This document shows, in pieces, positions 26,961 to 36,672 of a stretch of DNA of 64,000 bases (its first letter is position 1; each line of letters starts with the position of its first letter). Made by a program: the position numbers and the translations under genes. The DNA is from Chloroflexi bacterium GWB2_49_20 (lineage in GTDB: Bacteria > Chloroflexota > Anaerolineae > Anaerolineales > Villigracilaceae). The notes below the pieces were generated by a model. That model saw nothing but the letters and a program-made list of their open reading frames with translations. It did not search any database and had not been told where the DNA came from. The DNA lies in NCBI GenBank assembly GCA_001796335.1, contig MGMF01000014.1, positions 257,982 through 321,981 of the forward strand. The letters are read 5' to 3'.

Positions 26961-28241
26961 ATGACAGATATTGCAATCCGCGCCGAAAATCTGGGTAAAC
27001 GCTACCGCATCGGGGCAATCGCCCGCCGAAACGACACCCTGCGAGATCAACTGTCGGATTTTGGCAGCCAGATGGCTTCCCGCATGAAGCGTTCCAAGGC
27101 AGACAAACAAAACCAGCCTGAAAATGAAGTTTGGGCGTTGCAGGATGTCTCTTTTGAAGTTCGTCAGGGGCAGGTGCTGGGAGTGATCGGCAAGAATGGC
27201 GCCGGTAAAAGCACCCTGTTGAAGGTACTTTCGCGGGTCACTGAACCCACCACCGGATCTATCGAGATCCGTGGCCGGGTGGGCTCGCTCCTGGAAGTGG
27301 GTACAGGTTTTCATCCCGAACTGACCGGGCGTGAAAATATCTACCTGAACGGTGCCATCCTGGGTATGAAACGCACAGAAATCGAACGAAAATTTGATGA
27401 AATCGTTGCGTTTTCGGAAGTGGAGCAATTCATCGATACACCCGTCAAGCGCTATTCGAGTGGTATGTATTTGCGGCTGGCTTTTGCAGTGGCTGCCCAC
27501 CTGGAACCTGAGATCCTGGTGGTGGATGAAGTCCTGGCAGTTGGGGATGCAGAGTTCCAGCGCAAATGCCTGGGCAAGATGGGGGATGTAGCCCAGCAGG
27601 GCCGAACTGTCATGTTTGTCAGCCACAACATGTCTGCCGTTTTGCGCCTGACCCAGGAATCGATCGTGATGGAAAAAGGACATCTGGTCATGCGGGCTTT
27701 CTCATCCGAGGCTGTGGATTATTATCTCTCAGCCGGTCATGTCAAAGCCGGGGAACGTATTTGGAAGGAAGAAGAGATCCTGCCATCATCAGCTCCATTC
27801 CGGCCGCTGGCTCTGCGTTTGCAGGACACACGCGGACAGGTGATCGAGACGATCCGATCCACTGAACCGGTCACCGTGGAATTGGAGTACCTTTTGAGTG
27901 CTCCCATCACCGGACTGCGCATAGGCTTTTATTTAAATTCCTCCCGCTTTGAACCTGTGCTGACATCGTTTGACACGGATGACCCAATCATGTTTGAAAA
28001 ATTTACCAACCGGCCAGCCGGGCACTATATCAGCCGCTGCACCATTCCGGCAGATACTTTCAATCAGGGCCGTTACTCATTGGGCATCAATGCCAGCTCG
28101 TACCGGATCCGGCGCTATTTTCAGGAAGAACAGGCGCTCGATTTTAACGTGGATGGCGCCGGTGCACCGGGTATGCAGTGGCCGGAGCCCCGCCCCGGTG
28201 TGGTCCGCCCGCGCATACAATGGGCAATTGAGACGCTTTAA
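26961..28241 (+). CDS. Polysaccharide ABC exporter ATPase with C-terminal glycan-binding domain (Wzt-like)
   Basis: 426 residues. The nucleotide-binding domain has Walker A GKNGAGKSTL (about 77-86), signature YSSGMYLRLAFAVA and Walker B ILVVDEVLAVGD. GSLLEVGTGFHPELTGRENIYLNGAILGM is specific to Wzt/TagH-type transporters. Residues about 270-426 form a beta sandwich of the Wzt C-terminal type, which in known O-antigen exporters recognises the chain terminus. That suggests the polymer carries a specific end modification; the methyltransferase two genes downstream could provide it. It pairs with the permease before it. Confidence 0.93.
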   Translation: MTDIAIRAENLGKRYRIGAIARRNDTLRDQLSDFGSQMASRMKRSKADKQNQPENEVWALQDVSFEVRQGQVLGVIGKNGAGKSTLLKVLSRVTEPTTGSIEIRGRVGSLLEVGTGFHPELTGRENIYLNGAILGMKRTEIERKFDEIVAFSEVEQFIDTPVKRYSSGMYLRLAFAVAAHLEPEILVVDEVLAVGDAEFQRKCLGKMGDVAQQGRTVMFVSHNMSAVLRLTQESIVMEKGHLVMRAFSSEAVDYYLSAGHVKAGERIWKEEEILPSSAPFRPLALRLQDTRGQVIETIRSTEPVTVELEYLLSAPITGLRIGFYLNSSRFEPVLTSFDTDDPIMFEKFTNRPAGHYISRCTIPADTFNQGRYSLGINASSYRIRRYFQEEQALDFNVDGAGAPGMQWPEPRPGVVRPRIQWAIETL

Positions 28242-28252
28242 GGTAGCGCGGC

Positions 28253-29839
28253 ATGGATCCCATTAAAAACTTGATCGGAGAGATACCCTTCAGTGCAGAT
28301 ATTTACTGGCTTCTGCGAAATAAACACAAGCCTTTCAACAGCCACTTCAGATTGGAAGGGCTGCGTAAATATTTACCAGAAATGTGTTCTTCGGCTCGAC
28401 TCTTTGGACAGACTTCTGCACTTGGCAATCGTATCTTCATATTTGCATCCCTGCATTACTGGATTGAACAGGCAACCGTTATCGGGCTGGCGCTGGCTGG
28501 CATGGGACACCGGGTGAACCTGGGCTACCTGCCATATGCGGACTGGGAGAAACCTTTGACTCCCTTCGATTTGCGCCGCCAGGGACTTTATGCGCGCGAA
28601 AGCCTCAATCCCGCCAGGACATTGATCGAAGTGCAGTCCCTGCTGGATGTTCACCCGGTTGCCAGCCTGCCCGCGTCAATACAGGAAGCTGTCCATCAGG
28701 TCTCCAGTTTCGATGTTCAATACACCTCCCAGACGGAAGAGGTTGATCTGTCTTCGCAGTTATACAAATTGAGATTCCAGCGCAATTCACAGGCTGCTAA
28801 AAGCGGTCTTGCCTGGCTTCAGTCCGGAAAACCAGACCTATTGGTGGTTCCCAACGGAACCATCCTGGAGTTGGGCGTTCTCTACCGCCTGGCACGCCAT
28901 TTGAATATCCCGGTGGTTACCTATGAGTTCAATGATCAGAAGGAGCAGATCTGGCTGGCGCAAAACGATGAGATCATGCACCAGAACACTGACCGTCTCT
29001 GGCAAATGCGCCTCAGCCTGCCTTTGACCCTTGAACAACGCACAAAAATTGAAACTCTCGAGTCTGCCCGCCAGGGAGGGCGCAGCTTCGGAAAATCCGA
29101 GCGGCTTTGGCAGAATGCGCCTTCCGCAGGCAGCGCCAGTGCCCGGATTGAACTTGGCCTGGATGACCGGCCGGTGGTTTTATTGGCAACCAATGTACTG
29201 GGAGATAGCCTGACCCTGGGGCGCAATCTTATTTGCCCAAGCATGAGTGATTGGATCACGCGCACTGTGCAATTCTTTGCAGGGCGTCCGGATATTCAGT
29301 TTGTTATCCGCATTCACCCGGGGGAGCAATTGGCACATGGTCCATCCATGTTAAAAGTCATCCAGACTGCTCTGCCTGAATTATCGGCTCATATTCATGT
29401 GGTCAAGCCGGATGAAAAGGTGAATACCTATGATCTCATCGAACTGGCCAGCCTGGGACTGGTGTATACCACCACCACTGGACTGGAAATGGCGCTGCAG
29501 GGAATACCGGTCATTGCGGTTGGTGAAACCCATTATCGAAATGCCGGTTTTTGCCTGGCGCCCAACACCTGGCAGGAATATATCGAACTGCTCGAATCCA
29601 GCTTGCCAGATCTGCCCTCCCGACGCCTCACAGCGGAGCAAATTGACCTGGCCTGGAATTACGCTTATCGTTTTTTCTTTGAATTTCCACAACCCTTCCC
29701 ATGGAGATTGTTGCATTTTTGGAAAGATTACCAGCTCTGGCCGCTTGAGCGTCTTTTGGGAGCGGAGGGACAGCAATTATTTGGCAGGACATTTAACTAC
29801 CTGGCAGGTGAACCAATTGATTGGAAGGGTTTGAACTGA
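28253..29839 (+). CDS. Capsule-synthesis-like GT-B protein
   Basis: Cytoplasmic protein of 528 residues, not tied to a known enzyme. The C-terminal half has the pattern FVIRIHPGEQL ... YDLIELASLGLVYTTTTGLEMALQGIPVIAVG, which recurs in the protein encoded at 46003 and is typical of capsule polysaccharide synthesis proteins (PF05159-like, Kdo-transferase fold). The N-terminal half (SALGNRIFIFASLHYWIEQATVIGLALAGMGHRVNLGYLPY) resembles an acceptor domain. It is probably a glycosyltransferase of this locus. It begins 12 bases after the Wzt gene. Confidence 0.6.
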   Translation: MDPIKNLIGEIPFSADIYWLLRNKHKPFNSHFRLEGLRKYLPEMCSSARLFGQTSALGNRIFIFASLHYWIEQATVIGLALAGMGHRVNLGYLPYADWEKPLTPFDLRRQGLYARESLNPARTLIEVQSLLDVHPVASLPASIQEAVHQVSSFDVQYTSQTEEVDLSSQLYKLRFQRNSQAAKSGLAWLQSGKPDLLVVPNGTILELGVLYRLARHLNIPVVTYEFNDQKEQIWLAQNDEIMHQNTDRLWQMRLSLPLTLEQRTKIETLESARQGGRSFGKSERLWQNAPSAGSASARIELGLDDRPVVLLATNVLGDSLTLGRNLICPSMSDWITRTVQFFAGRPDIQFVIRIHPGEQLAHGPSMLKVIQTALPELSAHIHVVKPDEKVNTYDLIELASLGLVYTTTTGLEMALQGIPVIAVGETHYRNAGFCLAPNTWQEYIELLESSLPDLPSRRLTAEQIDLAWNYAYRFFFEFPQPFPWRLLHFWKDYQLWPLERLLGAEGQQLFGRTFNYLAGEPIDWKGLN

Positions 29840-29840
29840 A

Positions 29841-30731
29841 ATGGATAAGTCTGCGATCAAGAATCAGGTGCGTGAGTTTTATGACCAGGTAGGCTGGCAG
29901 CAGGTTAGTGAAGGTGTTTACCAGAATGCCCGCTATGAAGACCTGCGTCCGGTGTCGCAGGAATATATCCACAAATGCCACATGCGTGTAAAGCGTTTCC
30001 TGGCAGCCACGGGAGATTTCCTGTTGGATGCCGGTTCCGGACCGGTACAATATCCTGAATATATCACCTACTCGCAGGATTACCGTTTCAGGGTATGTGT
30101 AGATATTTCCATCACTGCCCTTGAGGAAGCCCGTCAGCGGTTGGGAGTGCACGGACTATATGTGGTGTGTGATATTGCCCATTTGCCTTTTAAATCCGAA
30201 GCCTTCGATGGCATCGTTTCCCTGCATGCCATCCACCATATTCCTTATGAAGGACAACCGGACGCCTATCTTAACCTGTTCCGAGTCCTGCAAGCCGGGA
30301 AAAGTGCAGTCATTGTTAATGCCTGGAACTACTCCAGCCTGATGAAACGCCTGAAATGGCTGGAAAAATTTATGGACCGGTTGAGCGGCATCACCAGGCG
30401 CTTATTTCAGCCAAAAACACAGCAGGCAGCGCTCGAACGGACCAGCGGCAGTCTCAGAAGTCCAAAAACCCAGCCGACCGGTACATACGCGCAGCACTAT
30501 GATGCCGAGACTCTACTGGCAGAATTTGCGCGTTTTCAGGTTCCCGCTGAGATATATACCTGGCGCAGCTTGAGTGTCCGTTTTTTGCGCGCAGTCATTC
30601 ACCCCGGGCTGGCTGGTCGTGGCCTGTTGCGCCTCGTCTATCGTTTGGAAGAAAAATACCCGGGATATTTTGGTAGAAATGGGCAATACCCATTGATCGT
30701 TTTACGCAAACCAGAACAGGAGACATCATGA
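29841..30731 (+). CDS. Class I SAM-dependent methyltransferase
   Basis: 296 residues. The SAM-binding fold is seen in FLLDAGSGPVQYPEYITYSQDYRFRVCVDIS (motif I, about 55-85), VVCDIAHLPFKSEAFDGIVSLHAIHHIPYE (motifs II-III) and FRVLQAGKSAVIVNAW. The C-terminal part is lysine- and arginine-rich and may bind the membrane or a glycan. In this context it probably methylates a sugar, perhaps the terminal one recognised by the Wzt domain. It overlaps the next gene by 4 bases (ATGA). Confidence 0.85.
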   Translation: MDKSAIKNQVREFYDQVGWQQVSEGVYQNARYEDLRPVSQEYIHKCHMRVKRFLAATGDFLLDAGSGPVQYPEYITYSQDYRFRVCVDISITALEEARQRLGVHGLYVVCDIAHLPFKSEAFDGIVSLHAIHHIPYEGQPDAYLNLFRVLQAGKSAVIVNAWNYSSLMKRLKWLEKFMDRLSGITRRLFQPKTQQAALERTSGSLRSPKTQPTGTYAQHYDAETLLAEFARFQVPAEIYTWRSLSVRFLRAVIHPGLAGRGLLRLVYRLEEKYPGYFGRNGQYPLIVLRKPEQETS

Positions 30732-31741
30732 TCAGCTGGCAGGATAATGTCATACTTGTCACCGGGGGTACCGGTTCGTTTGGCAAGAAATTTATTAAAG
30801 TGATGCTGGATGAGTTCCAGCCGAAGAAGATCATTGTATTCAGCCGGGATGAACTCAAACAGTATGAAATGCAAACTTCTGGTTATAACCAGCCCAACTT
30901 GCGCTTTTTCATCGGGGATGTGCGTGACCGCGACCGCCTGCGCCGTGCCATGCACGGGGTGGATATTGTTGTGCATGCTGCCGCCCTTAAACAGGTGCCT
31001 GCCTGTGAATACAACCCCATGGAAGCCATCAAGACCAACATCATGGGTACCAGCAACGTGGTTGAAGCCGCCCTGGATGCAGGTGTCAAGAAAGTGCTGG
31101 CCATCAGCACCGATAAAGCGGTCAATCCGGTTAACCTGTACGGCGCCACCAAACTGGCAGCGGAGAAACTGGTCATTCAGAGCAACGCTTATGCTGCCGG
31201 TACCGCCACGCGCTATTCCTGTGTGCGTTATGGCAATGTGGTCGGCAGCCGCGGCTCGGTTGTGCCGGTCTTTCTCAAGCAGCGTCAGAACGGACAGGTA
31301 ACCATCACTGATGAACGCATGACCCGCTTTTGGCTCTCATTGGAGCAGGGTGTGCGCTTTGTCATCAAATGCATTGAGCAGATGGAAGGTGGGGAGGTGT
31401 TTGTACCCAGGATCCCCAGCATGAAGGTGACCGACCTGGCCAGGGCTATTGCCCCGGACGCGCAGATCAATGTCATTGGCATTCGCCCGGGTGAGAAGTT
31501 GCATGAGGTGCTCATTTCGGAAGACGAGTCGCGTAACACGGTTGAAATGGAGAACATGTTCGTGGTTCAACCGGCTGAGGCGCTCTGGTTTGGCTACTCC
31601 TGGCAGGAAAAAGGTAAGCTGCTTCAGGATGGTTTCCGTTATGCCAGTGACAACAATACCGAGTGGCTGGACATCGAAGGTATTCAGAAGTATATTGCGC
31701 CGTTTGAAAAATTATTTGCAAGCGGGAAACTGGAAGGTTAA
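30728..31741 (+). CDS. UDP-GlcNAc 4,6-dehydratase, PseB/FlaA1-like
   Basis: SDR of 337 residues closely resembling the inverting UDP-N-acetylglucosamine 4,6-dehydratases. VTGGTGSFGKKF opens the Rossmann fold. FFIGDVRDRDRLRRAM and AAALKQVPACEYNPMEAIKTNIMG are near signatures of PseB. The catalytic set is STDKAVNPVNLYGATKLAAEKL. PseB-type enzymes start pseudaminic acid synthesis. Here the expected aminotransferase is absent and the next gene is a reductase-like SDR, so the product may be a different 6-deoxy or keto sugar. Confidence 0.88.
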   Translation: MISWQDNVILVTGGTGSFGKKFIKVMLDEFQPKKIIVFSRDELKQYEMQTSGYNQPNLRFFIGDVRDRDRLRRAMHGVDIVVHAAALKQVPACEYNPMEAIKTNIMGTSNVVEAALDAGVKKVLAISTDKAVNPVNLYGATKLAAEKLVIQSNAYAAGTATRYSCVRYGNVVGSRGSVVPVFLKQRQNGQVTITDERMTRFWLSLEQGVRFVIKCIEQMEGGEVFVPRIPSMKVTDLARAIAPDAQINVIGIRPGEKLHEVLISEDESRNTVEMENMFVVQPAEALWFGYSWQEKGKLLQDGFRYASDNNTEWLDIEGIQKYIAPFEKLFASGKLEG

Positions 31742-32668
31742 ATGCGCATCCTGGTTACCGGAGCGAGCGGTTTATTGGGTTTGAACCTTTCCCTGGCAGC
31801 CCTGCCTTCCCATCAAGTCATTGGTGTGGATCGCAGCAACCTGGCAGGCGTGCCATTTGAACTGCTCAATCTGGATCTGCTGGAAGACGGAGCCCTGGAG
31901 AAAATGTTTGAGGTTATAAAGCCTGACTGCCTGATCCATTGTGCCGCCCTGGCGGATGTGGATGCCTGTGAGTCAGACCCGTCCGGCAGTCTGCGTTTGA
32001 ATGCTAATCTTCCGGAAGCACTGGCGGCTGGCTGTGGACAGCGCGGTATTCCCATGATCCATATTTCCACAGATGCCGTTCTGGATGGCACCCGGGAAGG
32101 TTTTTATACCGAAGAGGATGCACCCAATCCCCTGGGGATTTATGCTCAAACCAAGCTGAAGGGCGAGTGGGCTGTGCTCAAGGTCAACCCGGCTGCCATT
32201 GTAGCCCGGGTTAATTTCTTCGGCTGGAGTCTGAACGGAACGCGCAGCCTGGCTGAATTTTTTGTAAATAATTTGCGGGCAGGGAAACCCATCAATGGTT
32301 TCACAGATGTATATTTTTGCCCGATGTTCGTGGGTGACCTGGCGGAAACCCTGCTGCACATGCTGGAGAAAAAATTGGACGGGCTGTACCACGTGGTCGG
32401 GTCAGAAGTTATCTCAAAGTATGATTTTGGGGTTGCCATTGCCCGCAAGTTTGGGTTTGAAGTCGGGTTGATCCACCCCAGTTCAGTTGAAGAATCCAAT
32501 TTGAAGGCCAGGCGTTCCCACAATTTGAGGCTTTCTGTCCACAAGTTATCCACAGCCCTGGACAGACCTGTTCCCGGCTTTTCCACCGGTTTGGTCAGGT
32601 TTTATACACAGTACCAACAGGGTTATCCACAGAAAATAGCCAGTTATCAACAAAAACCGACCGGGTAG
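31742..32668 (+). CDS. RmlD-like nucleotide-sugar reductase (SDR)
   Basis: 308 residues, starting at the base after the dehydratase stop. The N-terminus is MRILVTGASGLLGLNLSLAAL. PDCLIHCAALADVDACESDPSGSLRLNANLPEALAAGCGQRGIPMIHISTDAVLDG and PNPLGIYAQTKLKGEWAVLK carry the Tyr-Lys pair of dTDP-4-dehydrorhamnose reductase-like proteins. It probably reduces the 4-keto sugar made by the preceding enzyme. The last residues (QYQQGYPQKIASYQQKPTG) are an unusual tail. Confidence 0.83.
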   Translation: MRILVTGASGLLGLNLSLAALPSHQVIGVDRSNLAGVPFELLNLDLLEDGALEKMFEVIKPDCLIHCAALADVDACESDPSGSLRLNANLPEALAAGCGQRGIPMIHISTDAVLDGTREGFYTEEDAPNPLGIYAQTKLKGEWAVLKVNPAAIVARVNFFGWSLNGTRSLAEFFVNNLRAGKPINGFTDVYFCPMFVGDLAETLLHMLEKKLDGLYHVVGSEVISKYDFGVAIARKFGFEVGLIHPSSVEESNLKARRSHNLRLSVHKLSTALDRPVPGFSTGLVRFYTQYQQGYPQKIASYQQKPTG

Positions 32669-32725
32669 TAGGATTTTTGGATAATCGTTTTCTGGCTTCA
32701 GACCAAAAAATTTTTTGGAGATCAA

Positions 32726-33796
32726 ATGGAAATAAGAATTGGAAACCGGTTGATCGGTGCACAGTATCCCACCTATTTTATTGCCGATGTGGCTGCCAAC
32801 CATGATGGCGACCTGGAGCGTGCCATCCTTCTCATCCGGCTGGCAAAAGAGGCTGGTGCAGATGCAGCCAAGTTCCAGAACTTTCAAGCACCCAAGATCG
32901 TTTCAGATTACGGATTCCGCCACATGGATGACGGCCAGGTCTCCCACCAGGCCACCTGGAAAAAATCCGTCTTCGAGGTCTACCAGGGCGCTTCCATTCC
33001 ATTTGACTGGACACCCCTCTTGATGGAGGCCTGCAACGAGATCGGCATTGATTACTTCACCTCACCGTATGATTTTGATGCCATTGAATATGTGGATACC
33101 TACATCCCGGCTTTCAAGATCGGTTCGGGTGAGATCGACTGGATCGAATCGCTTGAAACCATCGCCCGCAAGGGCAAACCCGTGCTTCTGGCAACCGGAG
33201 CCTCGGATATGGGAGATGTTCAGCGGGCTGTACATGCCATCCTGGCTATTAACCCCCAATTGGTGTTGATGCAGTGCAACACCAACTACACCGCCAGTCC
33301 GGAGAATTATGACCACATCCACCTGAACGTGCTCAAAACCTATGCCAGCATGTTCCCGCAAGTGGTGCTCGGGCTGTCTGATCACACCCACGGCCCTGCC
33401 ACTGTATTGGGGGCGGTTGCGCTGGGAGCGCGTGTCATCGAAAGACACTTCACAGACGATAATAATCGGGATGGCCCGGATCACAAGTTCGCCACCAATC
33501 CACAAGCATGGGCTGACATGGTGGCAGAAACCCGCAAGCTCGAGCGTGCCCTGGGGTGTGCAGATAAATTCGTTGCCGAAAACGAGAAGGATACCGTGGT
33601 GGTACAGCGCCGCTGCCTGCGGGCAGCCCGCGATATCCAAGCGGGTGAGATTTTTACACGCGCCATGATCGATGTGCTGCGCCCGGCCACACCGGGAGCC
33701 ATCCTGCCGTCACACCTGCTGGAAGTGATCGGTACCAAAGCCTTGCATGCCATTCCATTCGGCAAGGAGCTGCGCTGGACGGACCTGGGTTCCTGA
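32726..33796 (+). CDS. Nonulosonic acid synthase family protein (NeuB/PseI-like)
   Basis: TIM-barrel enzyme of 356 residues that condenses a six-carbon amino or deoxy sugar with phosphoenolpyruvate to make a nine-carbon sialic acid-like sugar. Characteristic stretches: FIADVAANHDGDLERAILLIRLAKEAGADAAKFQNF, IDYFTSPYDFDAIEYVD, AFKIGSGEIDWIE, GKPVLLATGASDMGDV, LMQCNTNYTA, GLSDHTHGPATVLGAVALGARVIERHF. Residues about 290-356 (RRCLRAARDIQAGEIFTRAMIDVLRPATPGAILPSHL) are the antifreeze-like SAF domain. RBS TTGGAG. A second, more divergent copy lies at 44112. The exact sugar is unknown. Confidence 0.9.
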   Translation: MEIRIGNRLIGAQYPTYFIADVAANHDGDLERAILLIRLAKEAGADAAKFQNFQAPKIVSDYGFRHMDDGQVSHQATWKKSVFEVYQGASIPFDWTPLLMEACNEIGIDYFTSPYDFDAIEYVDTYIPAFKIGSGEIDWIESLETIARKGKPVLLATGASDMGDVQRAVHAILAINPQLVLMQCNTNYTASPENYDHIHLNVLKTYASMFPQVVLGLSDHTHGPATVLGAVALGARVIERHFTDDNNRDGPDHKFATNPQAWADMVAETRKLERALGCADKFVAENEKDTVVVQRRCLRAARDIQAGEIFTRAMIDVLRPATPGAILPSHLLEVIGTKALHAIPFGKELRWTDLGS

Positions 33797-33802
33797 TCTA
33801 AA

Positions 33803-34936
33803 ATGCGCATTTTATATTTCAGCAAGGATTACGGCCCGCATGACCACCGCTTTCTTTCTGTCCTGGCAGATAGCGGTCACCAGGTTTTTTACCTGCGGCT
33901 GGAACGCGGGCCCCGCCAAATTGAGGATCGTCCGGTCCCACCTGGGATCGAACAGATCGCCTGGAGCGGCGGTCTGCGCCCGGCCAGGCTGTCGGATGGT
34001 CCGCGCTTGCTGCTGGAATTGCGCCAGATCATCAAGCGCATCCAACCGGATGTTTTGCATGCCGGCCCGATCCAGACCTGTGCCATGCTGGCAGCCCTGT
34101 CCGGGTTCCACCCCTTGCTGGTCATGTCCTGGGGTTTTGACCTGATGAAGGATGTGGATCGGGGCCCACACTGGCGTTGGGCAACAAAATATACACTGAA
34201 GCGTGCAGACTGGTTCACCAGTGATTGCGAAGTGACCCGTCAAAAAGCGTTAAGTTTTGGAGTTCCAACCGGGCAGACAACAGTCTTCCCCTGGGGGGTG
34301 GACCTGGAGCATTTTTCACCGCAGCCCCGCCAGGAGGCTTTGGGTCGCTCGCCCAGGTTTACGCTCTTGTGCAACCGTTCCTGGGAGCCGAATTATGGCG
34401 TGGATGTGCTGGCACATGCTTTTGTCAGCGTTGCCTGCCAGAGGCAGGACGTGCGCCTGTTGCTGCTGGGAGGCGGATCACAGGCCAGCCTGCTGAAGCG
34501 CATCTTTACCACTGGCGGGGTTTACGATCGTGTGGATTTTGGCGGGCAGGTTCGATATATCGACTTGCCGCGTTACTACCGCATGGCAGATGTCTATATC
34601 AGCGCCTCACACGTGGATGGTTCTTCCGTATCCTTGATGGAAGCGCTGGCCAGCGGGCTGCCTTGCCTGGTTTCGGATATTCCTGCCAATCTGGAATGGG
34701 TGACGGATGGTCAGAATGGCTGGTTGTTCCCGGATGGCGATGCAGATGCGCTGGCAACCCGAATTTTGCAGCTAATGGATAATCGAAATGGTTTAAGCTC
34801 GGTAGGCGCAGCAGCCCGCCAAATTGCAGAGAAGCGTGCCGATTGGAAGAAGAATTTTCTCTTTCTTCTGGAGGCTTACCAGAATGCGATTGACTGCTGG
34901 AAGTCAAAGCAGGTATTTGGGAAAAACCGTTCATGA
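33803..34936 (+). CDS. Family 4 glycosyltransferase
   Basis: GT-B glycosyltransferase of 377 residues. The N-terminus MRILYFSKDYGPHDHRFLSVLADSGHQVFYLRLERG is an acceptor domain. VFPWGVDLEHFSP, LLCNRSWEPNYGVDVLAHAF and the E-x7-E block VDGSSVSLMEALASGLPCLVSDIPANLEWVTDGQNGWLFPDGD are typical. It starts 6 bases after the synthase and overlaps the next gene by 4 bases. It may use the CMP-sugar produced by its neighbours, but GT4 enzymes more often use NDP-hexoses. Confidence 0.9.
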   Translation: MRILYFSKDYGPHDHRFLSVLADSGHQVFYLRLERGPRQIEDRPVPPGIEQIAWSGGLRPARLSDGPRLLLELRQIIKRIQPDVLHAGPIQTCAMLAALSGFHPLLVMSWGFDLMKDVDRGPHWRWATKYTLKRADWFTSDCEVTRQKALSFGVPTGQTTVFPWGVDLEHFSPQPRQEALGRSPRFTLLCNRSWEPNYGVDVLAHAFVSVACQRQDVRLLLLGGGSQASLLKRIFTTGGVYDRVDFGGQVRYIDLPRYYRMADVYISASHVDGSSVSLMEALASGLPCLVSDIPANLEWVTDGQNGWLFPDGDADALATRILQLMDNRNGLSSVGAAARQIAEKRADWKKNFLFLLEAYQNAIDCWKSKQVFGKNRS

Positions 34937-35691
34937 AAACGATCGCCATTATCCAGGCAAGAATGAGCTCCACCCGGCTCCCTGGCAAGGTTCTGAAACT
35001 GGCATCCGGGCGAACAATGCTTGAGCGCATGGTCGAACGGGTGAAACTGGCAGAAACCCTTAATAAGGTCATCGTTGCTACCACCTTGGACCCTTCGGAC
35101 GATAAGATCGAATGGTTTTGCCATCAACATGGGATGGAAGTTTTCCGCGGCAACTTGCAGGATGTACTTGATCGTTATTACAAGGCTGCGAAATTGCACC
35201 ATGCAGATGTCATTGTCCGGTTGACGGGGGATTGCCCGCTGATAGACCCTGACCTAATAGATGATGTTGTCAATGCATTGATCACAACTCATGCGGATTT
35301 TGCCTGCAATCGCCTGCCTCCTCCGTTTTCCCGCACCTACCCGATCGGGTTGGACGTGGAAGTCTGCACCTTTGATGCGCTAGAGAAAGCCTGGAAAAAC
35401 GCGCTTGAGAAATATGAACGTGAACATGTGTTGCCATATCTTTATGTGGTCCCAGGACGATTTAAGGTGATCCAACTCGATTACAAAGTAGATCTTGGGC
35501 ACTTGCGTTGGACGCTGGATACACCAGAAGATCTTTTGTTGTTACGCAGGATCTACCGGCAATTTGGAGGCCGCAATGACTTTTCGTGGTTGGATGTATT
35601 GGACTTATACAAGAAGCAACCCGGGATGTTTCGAGTAAATGCAGCAGTGCAGCATAAAACTTACCTGGATGTTGAAGAGTTGAAAGGTTGA
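34933..35691 (+). CDS. SpsF-type CMP-sugar (cytidylyl)transferase-like protein
   Basis: 252 residues. MKTIAIIQARMSSTRLPGKVLK is the nucleotide-binding opening of SpsF/PseF/NeuA-like transferases, with TTLDPSDDKIEWFCHQHGMEVFRGNLQDVLDRYY and IVRLTGDCPLIDPDLID, where the acidic residues bind metal. Bacillus SpsF is thought to activate the product of SpsE, a NeuB relative, and here a NeuB-like gene lies two genes upstream. ATGA overlap with the preceding transferase. The sugar is unknown. Confidence 0.85.
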   Translation: MKTIAIIQARMSSTRLPGKVLKLASGRTMLERMVERVKLAETLNKVIVATTLDPSDDKIEWFCHQHGMEVFRGNLQDVLDRYYKAAKLHHADVIVRLTGDCPLIDPDLIDDVVNALITTHADFACNRLPPPFSRTYPIGLDVEVCTFDALEKAWKNALEKYEREHVLPYLYVVPGRFKVIQLDYKVDLGHLRWTLDTPEDLLLLRRIYRQFGGRNDFSWLDVLDLYKKQPGMFRVNAAVQHKTYLDVEELKG

Positions 35692-35697
35692 TCGGTT

Positions 35698-36558
35698 ATG
35701 TCAGGAAAAATCGTATGCCCACTATGTAAGTCCCGTTTCGAGAAACATGATCCGAAGGTGTGGAAGTGCAATCAATGTGGTTTTTCTGTAAGTTTGTTGA
35801 ATGGAAAACCCGTTTTCACGGATGCCCCCCTCGAACTTATCCCATCTGGGAAAATTGAGCGTTCAGCTGACCAGGGATCCGTCTGGAGACAGTTCAACTG
35901 GAAATTCATTGTGGATGCTGCGAATAACCTTCGGGATAATGCGGATGTGCTGGATGTGGGTGCTGGAAGAGGAGATTTTAAATCCATTTTTTCAAAACAT
36001 GCCTACCTTGGTTTGGATGTTTACCCCTATCCTGAAATCGATCTGGCTGTGGATCTGATCAAAACCTGCCCCTTTGAAAATGGGTCTTTTGACCTGGTGG
36101 TTCTGGCAAATGTGATCGAACATGTTTACGAATACAAAGCCCTGGTGAAACAATGTGCATTCCTATTAAAACCTGGAGGCAGGTTATTGATCACCGTCCC
36201 ATTCCTGCTTAAACTGCATCAGGAACCTGTGGATTTTTACCGTTATACGCGTTATGCCTTGATCAACTTGGCGGAGGAAGCCGGTCTGGAGGTTGAACAA
36301 CTGGATGGGTATTACAATCCTCTGGCGCTTATGGACGAAGGCATCGGGAACGCCTGGCAATACAGCCTGCCCAAAACCAGAGGGATGCAAAAAGCTGTCG
36401 CAAAAGCCGGGATATTCGTATCCCAAAGGATTTCTGATTTACTTAAGAGATCACTCGGAAACGGGTATATTGCCCCTGCCGGGCATGACCCAAACCCGAA
36501 TGTGTTGGGATATCAATGCCTGTTGCGGAAACCTGCTGGGACAAACCAGCAAAACTGA
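35698..36558 (+). CDS. SAM-dependent methyltransferase with N-terminal zinc ribbon
   Basis: 286 residues. The N-terminus has two CxxC pairs (CPLC about 6-9, CNQC about 24-27), a Trm112-like zinc ribbon. The methyltransferase core is VLDVGAGRGDFKSIFSKHAYLGLDV (motif I), PFENGSFDLVVLANVIEHVYEY (motif III region) and LKPGGRLLITVPFLLKLHQEPVDFYRYT. The latter is typical of methyltransferases in glycan loci. It likely methylates a sugar or lipid-linked glycan. It starts 6 bases after the SpsF-like gene and ends that operon. Confidence 0.85.
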   Translation: MSGKIVCPLCKSRFEKHDPKVWKCNQCGFSVSLLNGKPVFTDAPLELIPSGKIERSADQGSVWRQFNWKFIVDAANNLRDNADVLDVGAGRGDFKSIFSKHAYLGLDVYPYPEIDLAVDLIKTCPFENGSFDLVVLANVIEHVYEYKALVKQCAFLLKPGGRLLITVPFLLKLHQEPVDFYRYTRYALINLAEEAGLEVEQLDGYYNPLALMDEGIGNAWQYSLPKTRGMQKAVAKAGIFVSQRISDLLKRSLGNGYIAPAGHDPNPNVLGYQCLLRKPAGTNQQN

Positions 36559-36597
36559 CAATTTGGTCACCCGGTTTTTTGCATGCTGTGCCCATTC

Positions 36598-36628
36598 CCA
36601 ATGCAGTCTTAAATAACCACTGCATTGG
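36598..36628. terminator. Hairpin between convergent genes (possible terminator)
   Basis: CCAATGCAGT (36598-36607) and ACTGCATTGG (36619-36628) form a perfect 10 bp stem with an 11-base loop. It lies 40 bases after the methyltransferase stop and 45 bases before the end of the minus-strand gene. There is no T run directly after it; a TTTTTTT stretch comes 23 bases later on the plus strand. Confidence 0.5.
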
Positions 36629-36672
36629 TGGCGCATTCATAAAAGCAGTTTTTTTACAGGAGGGTCAAAACT